A program made the translations under genes and the position numbers. The notes under the pieces were generated by a model. It did not search any database and was not told the origin of the DNA. It saw nothing but the letters and a program-made list of their open reading frames with translations. Source: DASUKL01 sp036278755 (GTDB lineage Bacteria > Chloroflexota > Limnocylindria > Limnocylindrales > CSP1-4). From it: a stretch of 28,315 nucleotides of DNA. The stretch is from NCBI GenBank assembly GCA_036278755.1, contig DASUKL010000040.1:1-28315 (forward strand). Reading direction: 5' to 3'. Below are positions 8,207 through 15,343 of this stretch, one piece after another. Positions within the stretch are counted from its first letter, which is position 1; each line of letters starts with the position of its first letter.

Positions 8207-8593
8207 TCAGCGCCTGGCGGTCGCATCGTCCCAGGCCGCAGCCAGCCTCGCGTCGAGGGTGACCAGCGGAGCGCCCAAGGCCAGGGCCAGCTGCAGATAG
8301 GCCGCGTCGTAGACCGATAGCGCCCAACGGCGGGCGAGGGAGGGGAGGCCGTCCCAGTCAGGCTCTGCATAGTCCAGGCCCAGCCTGCCCAGCAGCCGGT
8401 AGCGGGCCTCGATGCTGTCGGCCTCCAAGGGGCGACGGACGATCAGCGTCGTGCAGACGCTGGCGATCTCGTAGCGAAGCAGTGTCGGAGCCGCGAGTCG
8501 GCCGGACACGCTGGCCACGATCGGAGCGGCCTCTCGCTCGTCGAAGATCACCGCCGCGACCGCGGAGGCGTCGACCACGGTGACGTCGATCAT
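8207..8593 (-). CDS. vapC: PIN-domain ribonuclease toxin VapC
   Basis: This 128-residue PIN-domain protein is predicted to be a Mg-dependent RNase. Its acidic residues sit in the usual places: VVDASAVAAVIF (first Asp), LRYEIASV (Glu), and SVYDAAYLQLALALGAPLVTLDARL (two Asp). The ATG at 8593 overlaps the antitoxin stop codon by ATGA, the usual coupling in vapBC operons. It converges on mutY with an 17-nt gap. The target RNA cannot be deduced. The PIN fold is clear from the motif order, and the complete acidic set suggests an active toxin. Confidence 0.93.
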   Translation of the reverse strand: MIDVTVVDASAVAAVIFDEREAAPIVASVSGRLAAPTLLRYEIASVCTTLIVRRPLEADSIEARYRLLGRLGLDYAEPDWDGLPSLARRWALSVYDAAYLQLALALGAPLVTLDARLAAAWDDATARR

Positions 8594-8943
8594 CGCCGCC
8601 GATGGCGCTCGTCGCGGTCGCGTCGGACCAGGTCGGTCGATTCGGAGGCGCCGGCCGCACCCAGGCGCCGCGCTCGCTCCCACAGCTCCTCGAGCGACAG
8701 GCGTGCCGTCTCGGCCGAGCCCTGCCGCCTGGGCGCGGCCGCCGCGTTCATGTCGTACGGGGCGGTGCGAGGCTCCGCGATCCGAGGACCTCCACGACCG
8801 GGGCCACCGGTCTCCCCGGCCAGCGCTCCCTCGAGGATCACGAGGAGCTCCTTCTGCAGTGAGCGCCGCTGGGCCGCGGCCCGCTGCCGCAGGCGATCGG
8901 CCAGCTCGTCGGACACCCCTTTGATCGTGAACGTGACAGGCAT
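8590..8943 (-). CDS. vapB: VapB/FitA-type antitoxin
   Basis: This 117-residue antitoxin starts MPVTFTIKGVSDELADRLRQ and continues RRSLQKELLVILE, a ribbon-helix-helix (Arc/FitA-like) DNA-binding fold of about 45 residues. After a Gly/Pro/Arg-rich linker the tail has SLEELWERARRLG and STDLVRRDRDERHRRR. Tails of this kind in FitA/VapB proteins wrap around the PIN toxin and put an Arg into its active site. It is somewhat longer than usual (70-90 residues) because of the linker. The start at 8943 is supported by a consensus AGGAGGT on the minus strand (8947-8953). The protein probably represses its own operon through the dyad just upstream. Confidence 0.92.
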   Translation of the reverse strand: MPVTFTIKGVSDELADRLRQRAAAQRRSLQKELLVILEGALAGETGGPGRGGPRIAEPRTAPYDMNAAAAPRRQGSAETARLSLEELWERARRLGAAGASESTDLVRRDRDERHRRR

Positions 8944-8963
8944 AGGACCTCCTGAGGATGCAT

Positions 8964-8986
8964 GATACATCCATAATGGATGCATC
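8964..8986. promoter_or_regulatory. inverted-repeat operator of vapBC
   Basis: Two 11-nt arms, GATACATCCAT and ATGGATGCATC, flank a single A. They are complementary except at one position. The dyad sits 20-43 nt upstream of the vapB ATG, is markedly AT-richer than its surroundings, and includes TATCAT on the minus strand as a possible -10. It is the expected place for ribbon-helix-helix autorepression. Confidence 0.75.
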
Positions 8987-9059
8987 GGCGGATGCGCCCC
9001 GTCGGCAGAGCCCGGGACCCTGCGGCGCGGTCCGGATCAGGGTCCGGAGCCGCGCGCGC

Positions 9060-9065
9060 TAGGAT
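9060..9065 (+). promoter_or_regulatory. -10 box TAGGAT before the epimerase gene
   Basis: TAGGAT ends 9 nt before the ATG at 9075. This would give a leaderless or nearly leaderless transcript. No Shine-Dalgarno sequence is present. Confidence 0.5.
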
Positions 9066-9074
9066 GGCCTGGCC

Positions 9075-9914
9075 ATGCCCGTCCACTCCGGCGCCCCCGC
9101 GGCCGACAGACCCACCGAACCCGACGGCGATCCGGCCCTCCCGACCGATGATCCTGAGCCCGCCAGGCCCGAAGCCGCGCTCGACCTCGACGCCCTGGCC
9201 GCCCGCTGGGCCGACCGGGCCGCCCTGCCGGCCATGAGCGCCGAGCAGATGCGTGGAGCCGACGTTCGTGCCCAGCGGCAGGGCGTCCAAGGCATCTGGC
9301 TCATGGAACAGGCCGGCACGGCCGTGGCCGCCGCGGCGCTGGCCCTCCTCGAGACGACCGGCCGGCGCGACCATGGCCTGCTGCTGATCCTGGCCGGGCC
9401 GGGCAACAACGGCGGGGACGGTCTGGTGGCGGCGCGGTCGCTGGCCGAGCAGGGCCTCGGCTCGGTCGTCGTCCTCGTCGGCAGCCAGCCCCGGCCCCAG
9501 ACCCGCGATGCGGCCCGGAATTGGGACCGGCTCGACGGTCGGCCGCTCGTCCAGCGCATGCACGCTGCCACGAGCCGCGACGTCGGCATCCTCGTCAACG
9601 GTCTCGATCGAGCCGCCTGCATCGTCGATGCCCTCCTCGGCACCGGCGTTCGAGGGCCGCTCCGCGAGCCCATCGGCAGCGCCGTCGAGCTCATCCGGCG
9701 CGGGCGCGCGGCAGGGGTGCCGGTGCTGGCCGTGGACACGCCCACGGCCGTCGACCTGACCAGCGGCGAGGCCTCCGACCCCGTGGTCCGAGCCGACGTG
9801 ACGATCACCTTCCACCGCCCCAAGCTGGGCCTGAACACGCGCACTGGTCGGGCTCTCGCCGGCCGAGTGCTCGTGGCCCCCATCGGCATCCCGGCCGCGG
9901 CCGACCCGGCATGA
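9075..9914 (+). CDS. nnrE: NAD(P)H-hydrate epimerase (YjeF_N domain)
   Basis: This 279-residue enzyme interconverts the R and S forms of damaged, hydrated NAD(P)H so that the dehydratase can repair them. An acidic, Pro-rich N-terminal extension (1-50) precedes the fold. The signatures are MSAEQMRGADV, GIWLMEQAGTAVA, the nucleotide loop GPGNNGGDGLVAARSLAEQG (near 108-127), VDALLGTGVRGPL, VLAVDTPTAVDLTSGE and TFHRPKLGL. The second signature usually reads DxPSGxDxxTG; here TPTAVDLTSG replaces it. The ADP-dependent dehydratase half found fused in many bacteria is absent and is not elsewhere in the window. The stop overlaps the next small gene by ATGA. Confidence 0.92.
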   Translation: MPVHSGAPAADRPTEPDGDPALPTDDPEPARPEAALDLDALAARWADRAALPAMSAEQMRGADVRAQRQGVQGIWLMEQAGTAVAAAALALLETTGRRDHGLLLILAGPGNNGGDGLVAARSLAEQGLGSVVVLVGSQPRPQTRDAARNWDRLDGRPLVQRMHAATSRDVGILVNGLDRAACIVDALLGTGVRGPLREPIGSAVELIRRGRAAGVPVLAVDTPTAVDLTSGEASDPVVRADVTITFHRPKLGLNTRTGRALAGRVLVAPIGIPAAADPA

Positions 9915-10126
9915 CCGACGGTCCCACCGCCCCCCGGGTCCGCGACCGGCAGGTGGTCATCGTGGCGACCATCGTCGTGGTGGCCGTCCTGGGCACCCAG
10001 CTGATCAGCATCGTCTACCCCCCGCTGGACGACCTGCTGGGCTTCCAGCCGGCCGTGGCCGTCTTCCTCGTCGTGGTCACGGCCTGGATCCTGGCCGTCT
10101 CCATCCGGGCCGCCCGCCGCGGCTGA
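9911..10126 (+). CDS. small two-helix membrane protein
   Basis: This 71-residue protein has an N-terminal cytoplasmic MTDGPTAPRVRDRQ. A first helix (VVIVATIVVVAVLGTQLISI) is followed by a short loop YPPLDDLLGFQ, a second helix (PAVAVFLVVVTAWILAVSIR) and a basic end. Its start overlaps the epimerase stop (ATGA), so it is translationally coupled. I do not recognise a family. Operon position and clean hydrophobic segments support a real gene, but the function is unknown. Confidence 0.72.
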   Translation: MTDGPTAPRVRDRQVVIVATIVVVAVLGTQLISIVYPPLDDLLGFQPAVAVFLVVVTAWILAVSIRAARRG

Positions 10127-10142
10127 GGGGGGCGGGCCTCGG

Positions 10143-10171
10143 TTGCGGCCTGGGGACCCCCGGCTTACCAT
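10143..10171 (+). promoter_or_regulatory. promoter of the 2-oxo acid dehydrogenase operon
   Basis: TTGCGG (10143-10148) and TACCAT (10166-10171) are spaced by exactly 17 nt. The -10 ends 6 nt before a GTG at 10178 that opens a short ORF. The message therefore probably begins with that GTG. Confidence 0.55.
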
Positions 10172-10177
10172 CGCCGC

Positions 10178-10243
10178 GTGACCCTCCTCGGGCGCCGCGC
10201 CCTCGCCGGCCGCCCCTCCATCCCGCCCCAGGGAGCGTGCTGA
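10178..10243 (+). CDS. possible leaderless 21-codon upstream ORF
   Basis: GTG at 10178 opens 21 codons (MTLLGRRALAGRPSI...) ending in TGA at 10241-10243, inside the start region of the E3 gene. The start codon lies 6 nt after the -10 TACCAT, the geometry seen for other leaderless genes here. The stop sits between the two candidate GTG starts of E3 (10237 and 10246), so terminating ribosomes could re-initiate on E3. It could be a leader peptide or simply a coincidental frame. No run of one amino acid typical of attenuators is seen. Confidence 0.4.
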   Translation: MTLLGRRALAGRPSIPPQGAC

Positions 10244-10245
10244 GC

Positions 10246-11682
10246 GTGGCCGTCGGATCATCCAACAGCTTCGACCTCATCGTCCTCGGGGCCGGCACGG
10301 GTGGCTACAGCGCGGCCTTCAAGGCTGCCCAGCTGGGCGTGCGGGTGGCCCTCGTCGAGGCCGACAAGATCGGCGGTACCTGCCTCCACGTCGGCTGCAT
10401 CCCGACCAAGGCCATGCTCGAGTCGGCCGACCTCTTCGCCCGGGTCAAGGGCGCGGGGGAGTTCGGGATCCAGCTCGACGGGGCTCCGGGGGTCGACTTC
10501 GGCCAGATCGCCCGCCGTCGGGGCCAGGTCGTCGGTCGGCTGTACAAGGGCCTCCAGGGCCTGGCTCGGAAGAACAAGGTCGAGTTCGTCCACGGCCGCG
10601 GCCGTCTCAAGGGCGCCAAGAAGGTCGAGGTCGAGCTGATCGGGGAGGACGGTAAGCCGGACGGCAACCGGCTCCTCGAGGCCAACGACGTCATCCTCGC
10701 CACCGGCAGCCGGGTCAAAAGCCTGCCCGGCCTCGTGCCCGACGGGAAGCGGATCGTGACCAGCGACGACGTCCTGGCCAGCGACCGCCTGCCGGAGAGC
10801 CTCATCGTCGTCGGCGGCGGGGCTGTGGGCGTCGAGTTCGCCAGCCTCTATGCCGACCTCGGCACCAAGGTCACCGTCCTCGAATACCTGCCCACGCTGG
10901 TGCCCCTCGAGGACGCCGACGTGGCCAGGGAGCTCGAACGCAGCTTCCGCAAGCGGGGCATCGAGGTCATCACCAGCGCCCGCTTCGACCCCGCCGCGGT
11001 GGAGGTCGGCAAGGGCGACGTGTGTGTCATGGTCGGCCCCGAAGGCAAGAAGCCCCAGGAGCTGCGGGCCGAGCAGATGCTCGTGGCCACCGGCCGGGCG
11101 GCCAACACGGACGATGTGGGCCTGGACACCACGCGGGCCGTGGTCGAGCGCGGCGTGGTCCAGGTCGACCAGGGCACGATGCGCACGGCCGAGCCGCACC
11201 TCTACGCCATCGGCGACATCGTGGGTGGCCTGTGGCTGGCCCACGTCGCGGCCCACGAGGGCCTGGCCGCCGTGGCCGCCATCACCAACACCGAAGCCGA
11301 GCCGGTCGACTACCTGAAGATGCCGCGGGCCACCTACTGCCGGCCCCAGATCGCCAGCATCGGTCGCAGCGCCGCCGAGTGCGAGCGCGACGGGCTGCCG
11401 ACGAAGTCCGGCACCTTCCCCTGGATCGCCAACGGCAAGGCCCTCATCGGCGGCGAGTACGAGGGCTTCGCCAAGGTCATCGCCCACCGCGACACGGACG
11501 AGGTGCTGGGCGTGCACCTCATCGGGCCGCACGTGACCGACCTCATCGCCGAAGCCAGTGCGGCCATGCTCCTCGACGCCACGGCCTGGGAGCTGGCCGC
11601 GGCGGTCCATCCCCACCCCACGTTGTCGGAGGCCATCGGCGAGGCAGCCATGCTCGTCGAGGGCCACGCGATCAACTTCTAG
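10246..11682 (+). CDS. lpdA: dihydrolipoyl dehydrogenase (E3)
   Basis: This FAD-dependent E3 re-oxidises the dihydrolipoyl arm of the E2 core. It has 478 residues from the GTG at 10246. Features: N-terminal FAD loop LIVLGAGTGGYSAA, redox disulfide GGTCLHVGCIPTKAML (C46/C51), NAD loop IVVGGGAVGVEFASL, ATGRAAN, LYAIGDIVGGLWLAHVAAHEG, and the C-terminal catalytic pair H457/E462 in HPHPTLSEAIGEA. The GTG at 10246 has GGGAG 10 nt upstream; a GTG at 10237 is in frame but too close to that site. It is followed by E1-alpha with a 28-nt gap, so E3 is the first structural gene of the operon, downstream of the short leader ORF. All catalytic residues are intact. Confidence 0.96.
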   Translation: MAVGSSNSFDLIVLGAGTGGYSAAFKAAQLGVRVALVEADKIGGTCLHVGCIPTKAMLESADLFARVKGAGEFGIQLDGAPGVDFGQIARRRGQVVGRLYKGLQGLARKNKVEFVHGRGRLKGAKKVEVELIGEDGKPDGNRLLEANDVILATGSRVKSLPGLVPDGKRIVTSDDVLASDRLPESLIVVGGGAVGVEFASLYADLGTKVTVLEYLPTLVPLEDADVARELERSFRKRGIEVITSARFDPAAVEVGKGDVCVMVGPEGKKPQELRAEQMLVATGRAANTDDVGLDTTRAVVERGVVQVDQGTMRTAEPHLYAIGDIVGGLWLAHVAAHEGLAAVAAITNTEAEPVDYLKMPRATYCRPQIASIGRSAAECERDGLPTKSGTFPWIANGKALIGGEYEGFAKVIAHRDTDEVLGVHLIGPHVTDLIAEASAAMLLDATAWELAAAVHPHPTLSEAIGEAAMLVEGHAINF

Positions 11683-11710
11683 CCGCGGGCACAGGCGGCG
11701 GAGGCAGACG

Positions 11711-12787
11711 ATGGTCAGTGCCAAGAGCCGCGAAGCCACTCCCCGGGGGGGCAACGGCGACGCCGCCCGGAAAGCCAAGACGGACCCCGCGGCCTTCGCC
11801 GCGGAGCTCGACCTGACCCTCGAGCAGCTCCGCGAGATGTATCGCCTGGTCGCCCTGGCTCGCGCCGTCGATGAGCGCATGTGGGTCCTCAACCGGGCCG
11901 GCAAAGTGCCCTTCGTCATCAGCGGCCAGGGCCATGAAGGGGCCCAGGTCGGCCTCACCTTCGGCCTCCGACGGGGCCATGACTGGCTAGTGCCCTTCTA
12001 TCGGTCCGTGGCGGCCTGCCTGACCTTCGGCATGACCCCTCGCGACCTCATGACCGCCCAGTACGCCCGGGCCAACGACGTCAGCTCCGGCGGCCGCCAG
12101 ATGCCCGGCCACTACGGCGCGGCGATCCACAACATCCTCTCCACCAGTTCGCCTGTGGCGACCCAGCTGCTGCACGCCGTTGGTATCGCCCTGGCGGCCC
12201 GGGTCCGCCGGACCGACCAGGTGGCCATGACCGCCCTGGGCGAAGGATCCAGCAACCAGGGCGACTTCCACGAGGGCCTCAACTTCGCCGGCACCCACCG
12301 CCTGCCGGTCGTCTTCGTCGTCGAGAACAACGGCTATGCCATCAGCGTGCCGATGGCCCTCGAGTCGGCCGTGCCGGACATCGCCATGCGGGCCGCGGGC
12401 TATGCCATGCCGGGCGTCATCGTCGACGGCTCCGATGTCCTGGGCTGCTACCGGGCCGGCCGGGAGGCCATCGAACGGGCCCGCAAGGGTGAAGGTCCGA
12501 CCCTCATCGAGGCCAAGGTGACCCGCCTCACGGCCCACTCCAGCGATGACCAGCAGACCAAGTACCGCTCGGCGGAGGAGCTCGAACACGAGCGCTCGCG
12601 CGACCCATTGCCCCGCTTCCGGGAGGAGCTGCTGGCCGCCGGGGTGCTCGACGACGACCGCTTGGCGGCCATCGGGGCGGAGATCAAGCAGGCCGTGGAC
12701 GATGCCACCGAATGGGCCGAGGCCCAGCCCGAGCCGGACCCCGAGCTGGCCACCCTGCACGTCTACCAGCACGGCAGCGGGGCCTGA
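11711..12787 (+). CDS. bkdA: 2-oxo acid dehydrogenase E1 alpha subunit, branched-chain type
   Basis: This is the thiamine-diphosphate E1-alpha of a heterotetrameric E1, 358 residues. Features: GRQMPGHYG, STSSPVATQLLHAVGIALA, and the TPP/Mg motif GEGSSNQGDFHEGLNFAG ending in ENNGYAIS. The loop TRLTAHSSDDQQTKYR matches the HS(T)SDD...YR loop of branched-chain 2-oxo acid dehydrogenases, and NNGYAIS fits that subfamily better than pyruvate dehydrogenase. A low-complexity basic N-terminus of about 28 residues precedes the fold. The ATG at 11711 has GGAGG (11700-11704) 6 nt upstream. E1-beta follows after 7 nt. Likely substrates are 2-oxoisovalerate and relatives, although pyruvate cannot be excluded from sequence alone. 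Confidence 0.93.
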   Translation: MVSAKSREATPRGGNGDAARKAKTDPAAFAAELDLTLEQLREMYRLVALARAVDERMWVLNRAGKVPFVISGQGHEGAQVGLTFGLRRGHDWLVPFYRSVAACLTFGMTPRDLMTAQYARANDVSSGGRQMPGHYGAAIHNILSTSSPVATQLLHAVGIALAARVRRTDQVAMTALGEGSSNQGDFHEGLNFAGTHRLPVVFVVENNGYAISVPMALESAVPDIAMRAAGYAMPGVIVDGSDVLGCYRAGREAIERARKGEGPTLIEAKVTRLTAHSSDDQQTKYRSAEELEHERSRDPLPRFREELLAAGVLDDDRLAAIGAEIKQAVDDATEWAEAQPEPDPELATLHVYQHGSGA

Positions 12788-12794
12788 GACGACC

Positions 12795-13778
12795 ATGGCC
12801 GTCCGGACCCTCATCGAGTCGATCCGCGAGACCCTGGCCGAGGAGATGCGCCGCGACGAGGCTGTCGTGGTGCTGGGCGAGGACGTCGGACGCAAGGGCG
12901 GCGTCTTCCTGGCCACGGACGGTCTGTACGACGAGTTCGGGGCGGACCGGGTCATCGACACGCCCCTCACCGAGTCACTCATCGTGGGTGCCTCGATCGG
13001 GGCCTCGGTCAACGGCCTGCGGCCGGTGCCCGAGATCCAGTTCGCCGACTTCATCTTCCCGGCCTTCAACCAGATCGTCAGCGAGGCGGCCCGCCTGCGC
13101 TATCGGTCCAACGGCACGTTCAGCTGCCCCATCACCATCCGCGCCCCGTTCGGCGGCGGGGTCCATGGGGCCCTCTATCACAGCCAGTCGGTGGAGGCCT
13201 ACTTCGCCCATGTCCCGGGCCTCAAGATCGTCGTGCCCTCGACGCCCTACGACGCCCGCGGCCTGCTGCGGACCAGCATCCGCGACGACGACCCGGTGCT
13301 CTTCTTCGAGCACAAGAAGCTCTACCGCTCGGTCCGCGGCGAGGTCCCCGACACGGACTACACCATCCCCCTTGGCCTGGCCCAGATCACCCGGCCAGGC
13401 GACCACATCACCTGCGTGGCCTACGGTCTGATGGCCCACTACGCCCTGGAGGCGGCCGACCTGGTGGCGGGGGAGGGGATCAGCGTCGAGGTCATCGACC
13501 TGCGCACCCTCCGGCCGCTCGACCGCGAGACGCTCCTGGGCAGCGTCCGCAAGACCGGCAAGTGCCTGGTCGTCTACGAGGACAACCGCTTCGGTGGCTA
13601 CGGGGCCGAGGTGGCGGCCGTGGTGGCCGAGGAGGCCTTCGACTACCTCGACGGGCCCGTCGTCCGGGTCGCCGGCCCCGACGTGCCTGGCGTGCCCTAC
13701 GCCCACACCCTCGAGGACTGGTTCATGATCGACCCCGATCGCATCGCCGAGGCCATCCGCCGCCTGGCGGCCTACTGA
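12795..13778 (+). CDS. bkdB: 2-oxo acid dehydrogenase E1 beta subunit
   Basis: This is the E1-beta partner, 327 residues, in the transketolase-like fold. Motifs: VVLGEDVGRKGGVFLAT, DTPLTESLIVGASIGASVNG, IQFADFIFPAFNQIVSEAA and IRAPFGGGVHGALYHSQSVE. Further on are GLKIVVPSTPYDARGLL, FFEHKKLYR, and the C-terminal VVYEDNRFGGYGAEVAA. FFEHKKLYR and IQFADFIFPAFNQI are typical of the branched-chain and related classes. The ATG at 12795 lies 7 nt after the E1-alpha stop and has no obvious Shine-Dalgarno, so it is probably translated by coupling. The operon stops here: the next gene lies on the other strand, and E2 is reached only at 15344. Confidence 0.95.
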   Translation: MAVRTLIESIRETLAEEMRRDEAVVVLGEDVGRKGGVFLATDGLYDEFGADRVIDTPLTESLIVGASIGASVNGLRPVPEIQFADFIFPAFNQIVSEAARLRYRSNGTFSCPITIRAPFGGGVHGALYHSQSVEAYFAHVPGLKIVVPSTPYDARGLLRTSIRDDDPVLFFEHKKLYRSVRGEVPDTDYTIPLGLAQITRPGDHITCVAYGLMAHYALEAADLVAGEGISVEVIDLRTLRPLDRETLLGSVRKTGKCLVVYEDNRFGGYGAEVAAVVAEEAFDYLDGPVVRVAGPDVPGVPYAHTLEDWFMIDPDRIAEAIRRLAAY

Positions 13779-13808
13779 CCGTCGCCGCTTCGAGGCGCCC
13801 TTCGCGGG

Positions 13809-15104
13809 TCAGGCCGCGGAGGCCGGTTCCGCTGAGGTCGGCTCCCCCGCCCCATCCTCCACCGCGGACAGCGTCGTCTTGTGGACCCAGCCGACCGTCC
13901 CGACCGGCGTCCTGACCTCGATCCACGTCCCGTGCGGGCCGAGCAGCTCGACCTCGTCGCCCTGCTGGAGCTGGCCGATCTCCCGGCCCTGGACCTCGTC
14001 GGGCGCGTCCACCAGCGGGACCAGGGCATAGCGGATGCGACGCCGCTCGGCGGCGCCCTCCCCCAGGGCCTCGGAGCGGCCGAAGGCCAGCGGCACGACC
14101 TCCACCGGCTGGCGGCCGGTATCCAGGCGGGCTGCCTTGAGCGACGGCCGGCGCCAGCGCGGCATCGATGCCTCGGCCGGGTCGATCCAGGTTGGTCCGG
14201 TGGCGGCGGCCGCAGCGGCGGCGCCCACGGCAGCAGTGGTCCCAGCGGTCGCGAGGGCCGGAGCCGGTCGTGGCGAGGGAGTCGGCAGGATCGGCTCGTC
14301 CCAGGCGCCATCCTCGCCGCGGCGCCGACGGCGGGAAGCCCCGACGATGAACAGGCCGGCGGCGATGGCCAGGGCCAGGGCCAGGAACGGGGCCAGCGAG
14401 CCGGGTCCGCCCGATCCGCCACCTCCGGCCGGCCCCGCTCCTGATCCGCCCAGCAGACCGGCCCCGGCACCGACGAGCGCCGAGGGCGTCGGACTCCTGC
14501 TGGGCGTGGGCCGCGGGCTCGGGCTCGGCTTGGTCGGGGCCGGAGTGACCTTGGTGGTCGGCTTGGCCGTCGCCCTGGGCGTGGGCTTGGGGGTCGGCTT
14601 CACCGTCGGGCGGGGAGTGGGCCGGGGCGTCGGGCGGGGAGTGGGCCGGGGCGTCGGGCGTGGCGTCGGTTTCGGGGTGGGCTTGGGCGTGGGAGTCGGG
14701 GCCGTAGAGACCTTGATGGTGTTCGGATCCGGGAGGAACGTCGCGTGGACCTGAGAGCCCCGTCCACCCTCGAACGAGTATGTGTGCTGGCCCACGGCGA
14801 GCTTGGTCTGGAAGGTCATCGTGACCCCGGCTCGGACGTCGGAGCCGTTCTGGGTCATGCGGTGCGGCGTGCCGTCGATGACCACGTCGGCGAAGGGGTC
14901 GGCCCGGCCGCGACTGTCCTGGTAGACGACCGAGAACGTGAAATTCGTGGCCGTCGTTCCCGACGTCGGTGTGACCGTCCCGTTGCAGAGTCGCGTGCCG
15001 CGGCCCGAGCAAGTCGCGGCGGACACGGGGGAAGAAGCCCCCGTGAGCGTCAAGCCGCAGGCGAGCAAGGCAGCGACGATCATGCCCACGGCAGACCGAT
15101 GCAT
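13809..15104 (-). CDS. exported PT-rich protein with one membrane helix and C-terminal SH3-like domain
   Basis: 431 residues from the ATG at 15104. The N-terminus MHRSAVGMIVAALLACGLTL with ...SSPVSAATCSG is a signal peptide. A lipobox-like LLAC at 13-16 is an alternative reading. An extracytoplasmic beta-rich domain (about 30-120, with TVTPTSGTTATNFTFSVVYQ) is followed by a PT/PK/PR repeat linker (about 125-200). After a Gly-rich stretch come one hydrophobic helix (APFLALALAIAAGLFIVGAS) and a basic RRRRR stop-transfer. The end (EIGQLQQGDEVELLG ... GWVHKTTL) resembles a bacterial SH3 domain, apparently cytoplasmic if the topology is right. A long upstream extension is in frame but would bury the signal peptide. 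A TACGCT box 9 nt before the ATG supports 15104. Function unknown. It sits on the minus strand between E1-beta and E2. Confidence 0.8.
   Translation of the reverse strand: MHRSAVGMIVAALLACGLTLTGASSPVSAATCSGRGTRLCNGTVTPTSGTTATNFTFSVVYQDSRGRADPFADVVIDGTPHRMTQNGSDVRAGVTMTFQTKLAVGQHTYSFEGGRGSQVHATFLPDPNTIKVSTAPTPTPKPTPKPTPRPTPRPTPRPTPRPTPRPTVKPTPKPTPRATAKPTTKVTPAPTKPSPSPRPTPSRSPTPSALVGAGAGLLGGSGAGPAGGGGSGGPGSLAPFLALALAIAAGLFIVGASRRRRRGEDGAWDEPILPTPSPRPAPALATAGTTAAVGAAAAAAATGPTWIDPAEASMPRWRRPSLKAARLDTGRQPVEVVPLAFGRSEALGEGAAERRRIRYALVPLVDAPDEVQGREIGQLQQGDEVELLGPHGTWIEVRTPVGTVGWVHKTTLSAVEDGAGEPTSAEPASAA
14605..14664. repeat. 24-bp tandem repeat encoding the PT/PR linker
   Basis: Two perfect 24-bp copies (14605-14628 and 14629-14652) plus a partial third beginning gtcgggcg encode eight-residue Pro-Thr-Pro-Arg units of the exported protein. 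Related imperfect units extend over 14480-14710. The linker length is likely to vary between strains. Confidence 0.85.
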
Positions 15105-15113
15105 GGCCAGCCG

Positions 15114-15119
15114 AGCGTA
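15114..15119 (-). promoter_or_regulatory. -10 box TACGCT, minus strand, before the exported protein gene
   Basis: On the minus strand TACGCT ends 9 nt before the ATG at 15104, the same geometry as the box before the epimerase gene. It supports the chosen start and a leaderless transcript. Confidence 0.45.
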
Positions 15120-15235
15120 CGGGCCTCCTGCAGCCAGGTCCGCCATCCATCGGTCCCGGGGCCGATGGCCCATTCGGACTGCGCGCCGGTGCGCCGCGGG
15201 CCCCATCTCCCCCGCCCCCGGCGCCGTCCGTGGCT

Positions 15236-15276
15236 CGGCACGATGCCGCCCGGACATGCGCCGGCCGGCACGATGC
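15236..15276. promoter_or_regulatory. pair of 11-bp direct repeats in the divergent region before E2
   Basis: CGGCACGATGC occurs at 15236-15246 and again at 15266-15276, exactly 30 bp (about three helical turns) apart. Both lie in the 239-bp region between the exported protein gene and E2. Same-face spacing fits a regulator site. No regulator is implied by the sequence itself. Confidence 0.35.
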
Positions 15277-15343
15277 GCGACACTAGGCCCAGCCGAGTGG
15301 CCTGGCTGCTCGGGCAACCGGATGCCCGCGAGGAGATGCGATC

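Noticed and set aside
10258..11958. 566-aa minus-strand frame across E3
   Set aside because: Shadow of the E3 gene, which has every catalytic motif.
14480..14710. Independent plus-strand Gly/Val-repeat protein (GVGRGVGRGVG)
   Set aside because: Complement-strand reading of the PT/PR linker of the exported protein. The minus-strand frame has the signal peptide, membrane helix and SH3-like domain.
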